6,793 nucleotides of DNA from the NCBI GenBank assembly GCA_020718925.1, contig DYRC01000224.1:1-6793 (forward strand). The letters are read 5' to 3'. The notes beneath the pieces were generated by a model that worked only from the letters and a program-made list of their open reading frames with translations, had not been told where the DNA came from and searched no databases. Each line of letters begins with the position of its first letter. Positions within the stretch are counted from its first letter, which is position 1. Below are positions 6,701-6,793 of this stretch, one piece after another. A program made the translations under genes and the position numbers. Source of the DNA: Desulfonema limicola (lineage in GTDB: Bacteria; Desulfobacterota; Desulfobacteria; Desulfobacterales; DYRC01).

Positions 6701-6787
6701 GAAATAGTCTTTGGCTTTGCGGCGGATGCTTTCGCCTTCAGCGTCAACCAATTCGGGTTTCAATGTAATTTCAAGTCGGTGTGGCAT
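3704..6787 (-). CDS. purL: Phosphoribosylformylglycinamidine synthase, PurS-PurL fusion without glutaminase
   Basis: The fourth step of purine synthesis: ATP-dependent conversion of FGAR to FGAM in the cytosol. Of 1027 residues, about 1-72 and 78-157 are two PurS-like halves (LKPELVDAEG; YRPGVKDNPG, each ending near NPV or LLAND). The linker carries QARSDHCNHNTF at 239-250. The first synthase half has GETHNSPSNMEAYGG (330-344), GDPYTQKKMHDF (490-501) and DNGGGGLSSSVGESAR (516-531). The second has GGVDNFCWPN (761-770), PLLSGKDSMY (805-814), GGLGVHLAMSAMGG (920-933) and SESAGRF (958-964). There is no C-terminal glutaminase domain, so a separate PurQ supplying ammonia is expected. Two repeat-derived insertions (residues 258-284 and 701-717) lie in loops between conserved blocks; without them the length is about 983. 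The ATG at 6785-6787 gives a natural PurS-like N-terminus, but only 6 bases precede it in the window, so its ribosome site is unseen. It ends 11 bp from the convergent membrane-protein gene. Confidence 0.95.
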   Translation of the reverse strand: MPHRLEITLKPELVDAEGESIRRKAKDYFGIVIGSVRTVHILTIDADLSQQQLETVQTEIFTNPVTQISSYQPLASDFDVMIWVGYRPGVKDNPGATAVEAIQDLLKIRLKAGEAVYTSKCYCLKGAISRESADKIASELLANDIIQQWKSFSREDWNPDAGIGFIIPKVMLNHEPTVTTISIDSDAALKQISDERNLALNPNDIPVIRAYFLNPEVQAQRAAAGLSEPTDLELEYISQARSDHCNHNTFRGLFRYRNLTPSPFPESEGESHPSPFRGGDGGGVINNLFKTCIEAPTLELKAKKDWVVSVLWDNAGAGRFDDEHYYVITGETHNSPSNMEAYGGAITGIVGVYRDPLGTGKGSKLLMGSYGFCVGDRDYAGNLKPKLHPRRLLDGVIEGVRDGGNKSGIPTPFGQVLFHHGYMGKCLVFVTAVGIMPAKINGQPADEKKTSPGDLVIMCGGRVGKDGIHGVTASSEVFSEHTPAGHVQIGDPYTQKKMHDFLLEARDEDLIQFITDNGGGGLSSSVGESARYSNGCYIELEKVPLKYEGLDQWEIWVSESQERMTVAIKPEDLNRFMELSRKHAVESTVIGQYTDSGKLHITYKGKTCAYVDLSLPESGFPQWEFEAEWKTPEDRGLSEPVLKPPADYKRLLKDMLARPNICSKEWITRQYDHEVQGTSVIKPLVGADRDVNSDAAVIRPNLTSSPSPVRRGEGGEVRGLAFSQALLPQYSGIDAYHMTSCTIDEAVRRMLAVGANPEHIGGVDNFCWPNIQYHPENNPDGKFKAAQLVRSCNALKEMCLAYGIPLLSGKDSMYVDGHLPGKYGETHKVSALETMQFSVIGVIDNIEKCVTMDAKMPGDLIYVLGLTKNELGASEYYEHFGYIGLNVPQVFAEKFIPLYDALYQAIQKELAASVHGVYRGGLGVHLAMSAMGGNLGMKIRLSDVPTDKISRNDTILFSESAGRFIVTVAPENQQAFEAIFEGLPCACIGVVRDDDKLVIEGLEQKNIVNIPVSELKAAWKKPFGGLI
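4637..4687 (-). repeat. In-frame palindromic element A inside purL
   Basis: A 51-bp GC-rich element, read on the minus strand, adds 17 codons to purL at residues 701-717 (NLTSSPSPVRRGEGGEV). Its core is a perfect palindrome: 11-bp arms at 4651-4661 and 4663-4673 around a single A. Outer arms ACCTC (4638-4642) and GAGGT (4677-4681) extend it. It falls between the conserved VNSDAAVIRP and RGLAFSQALLPQY blocks. The insertion length is a multiple of three and the frame stays open. It shares its first bases (AACCT, then AGCCCCT) and orientation with element B. Confidence 0.8.
5936..6016 (-). repeat. In-frame palindromic element B (two hairpin units) inside purL
   Basis: An 81-bp element adds 27 codons at PurL residues 258-284 (NLTPSPFPESEGES, then HPSPFRGGDGGGV), between the QARSDHCNHNTF motif and the NNLFKTCIEAPT block. 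It contains two hairpins. In one, CCCCTC at 5950-5955 pairs with 5967-5972 and extends inward past one mismatch. In the other, CCCCTT at 5980-5985 pairs with 5997-6002. The ends are AACCCC (plus-strand left) and GGTT (right). It looks like two units of the family to which element A belongs, joined head to tail. The strong C-rich/G-rich strand pattern differs sharply from the surrounding purL sequence. Confidence 0.8.
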
Positions 6788-6793
6788 GTTTTT

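Overview
The window holds four protein-coding loci, in the order: sulfotransferase (-), APS kinase (-), multi-pass membrane protein (+, broken by a frameshift), and the large purine-synthesis enzyme PurL (-). No rRNA, tRNA, CRISPR array or intact insertion sequence is visible. The 1027-residue PurL has two PurS-like halves at its N-terminus and no glutaminase domain. From memory, this architecture and its wording closely resemble PurL of Desulfobacterota (former Deltaproteobacteria, Desulfobacterales-like). GC is moderate and short hairpin repeats are present. The assignment to that group is an inference, since no database search was possible.

Layout. 1-316: no convincing gene; it carries an A+T-rich set of direct and inverted repeats. 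317-1829: a two-gene minus-strand unit. The upstream gene encodes an adenylylsulfate (APS) kinase that makes PAPS, and the downstream gene encodes a PAPS-dependent sulfotransferase whose start overlaps the kinase's end. Together they look like a small module that activates sulfate and then sulfates an unknown acceptor; ATP sulfurylase is not in the window. 1830-2185: a divergent intergenic region with what looks like the remains of one or two short genes, a candidate promoter and a good Shine-Dalgarno site. 2186-3692: a GT-C-like membrane protein with a soluble C-terminal domain, read in two frames because of one extra base near 3129-3131. 3704-6787: purL, convergent with the membrane gene across an 11-bp gap.

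The most unusual feature is inside purL. Two GC-rich palindromic elements of the same family (4637-4687 and 5936-6016) sit in the coding sequence. They lie in the same orientation and the same reading frame, are 17 and 27 codons long, and leave the ORF open. They read as Pro/Ser/Gly/Glu-rich peptides (NLTxSPxP...GEG type) inserted into otherwise conserved PurL. This recalls the in-gene palindromic elements known from Rickettsia. Because the first element is almost perfectly self-complementary, both DNA strands encode nearly the same peptide.
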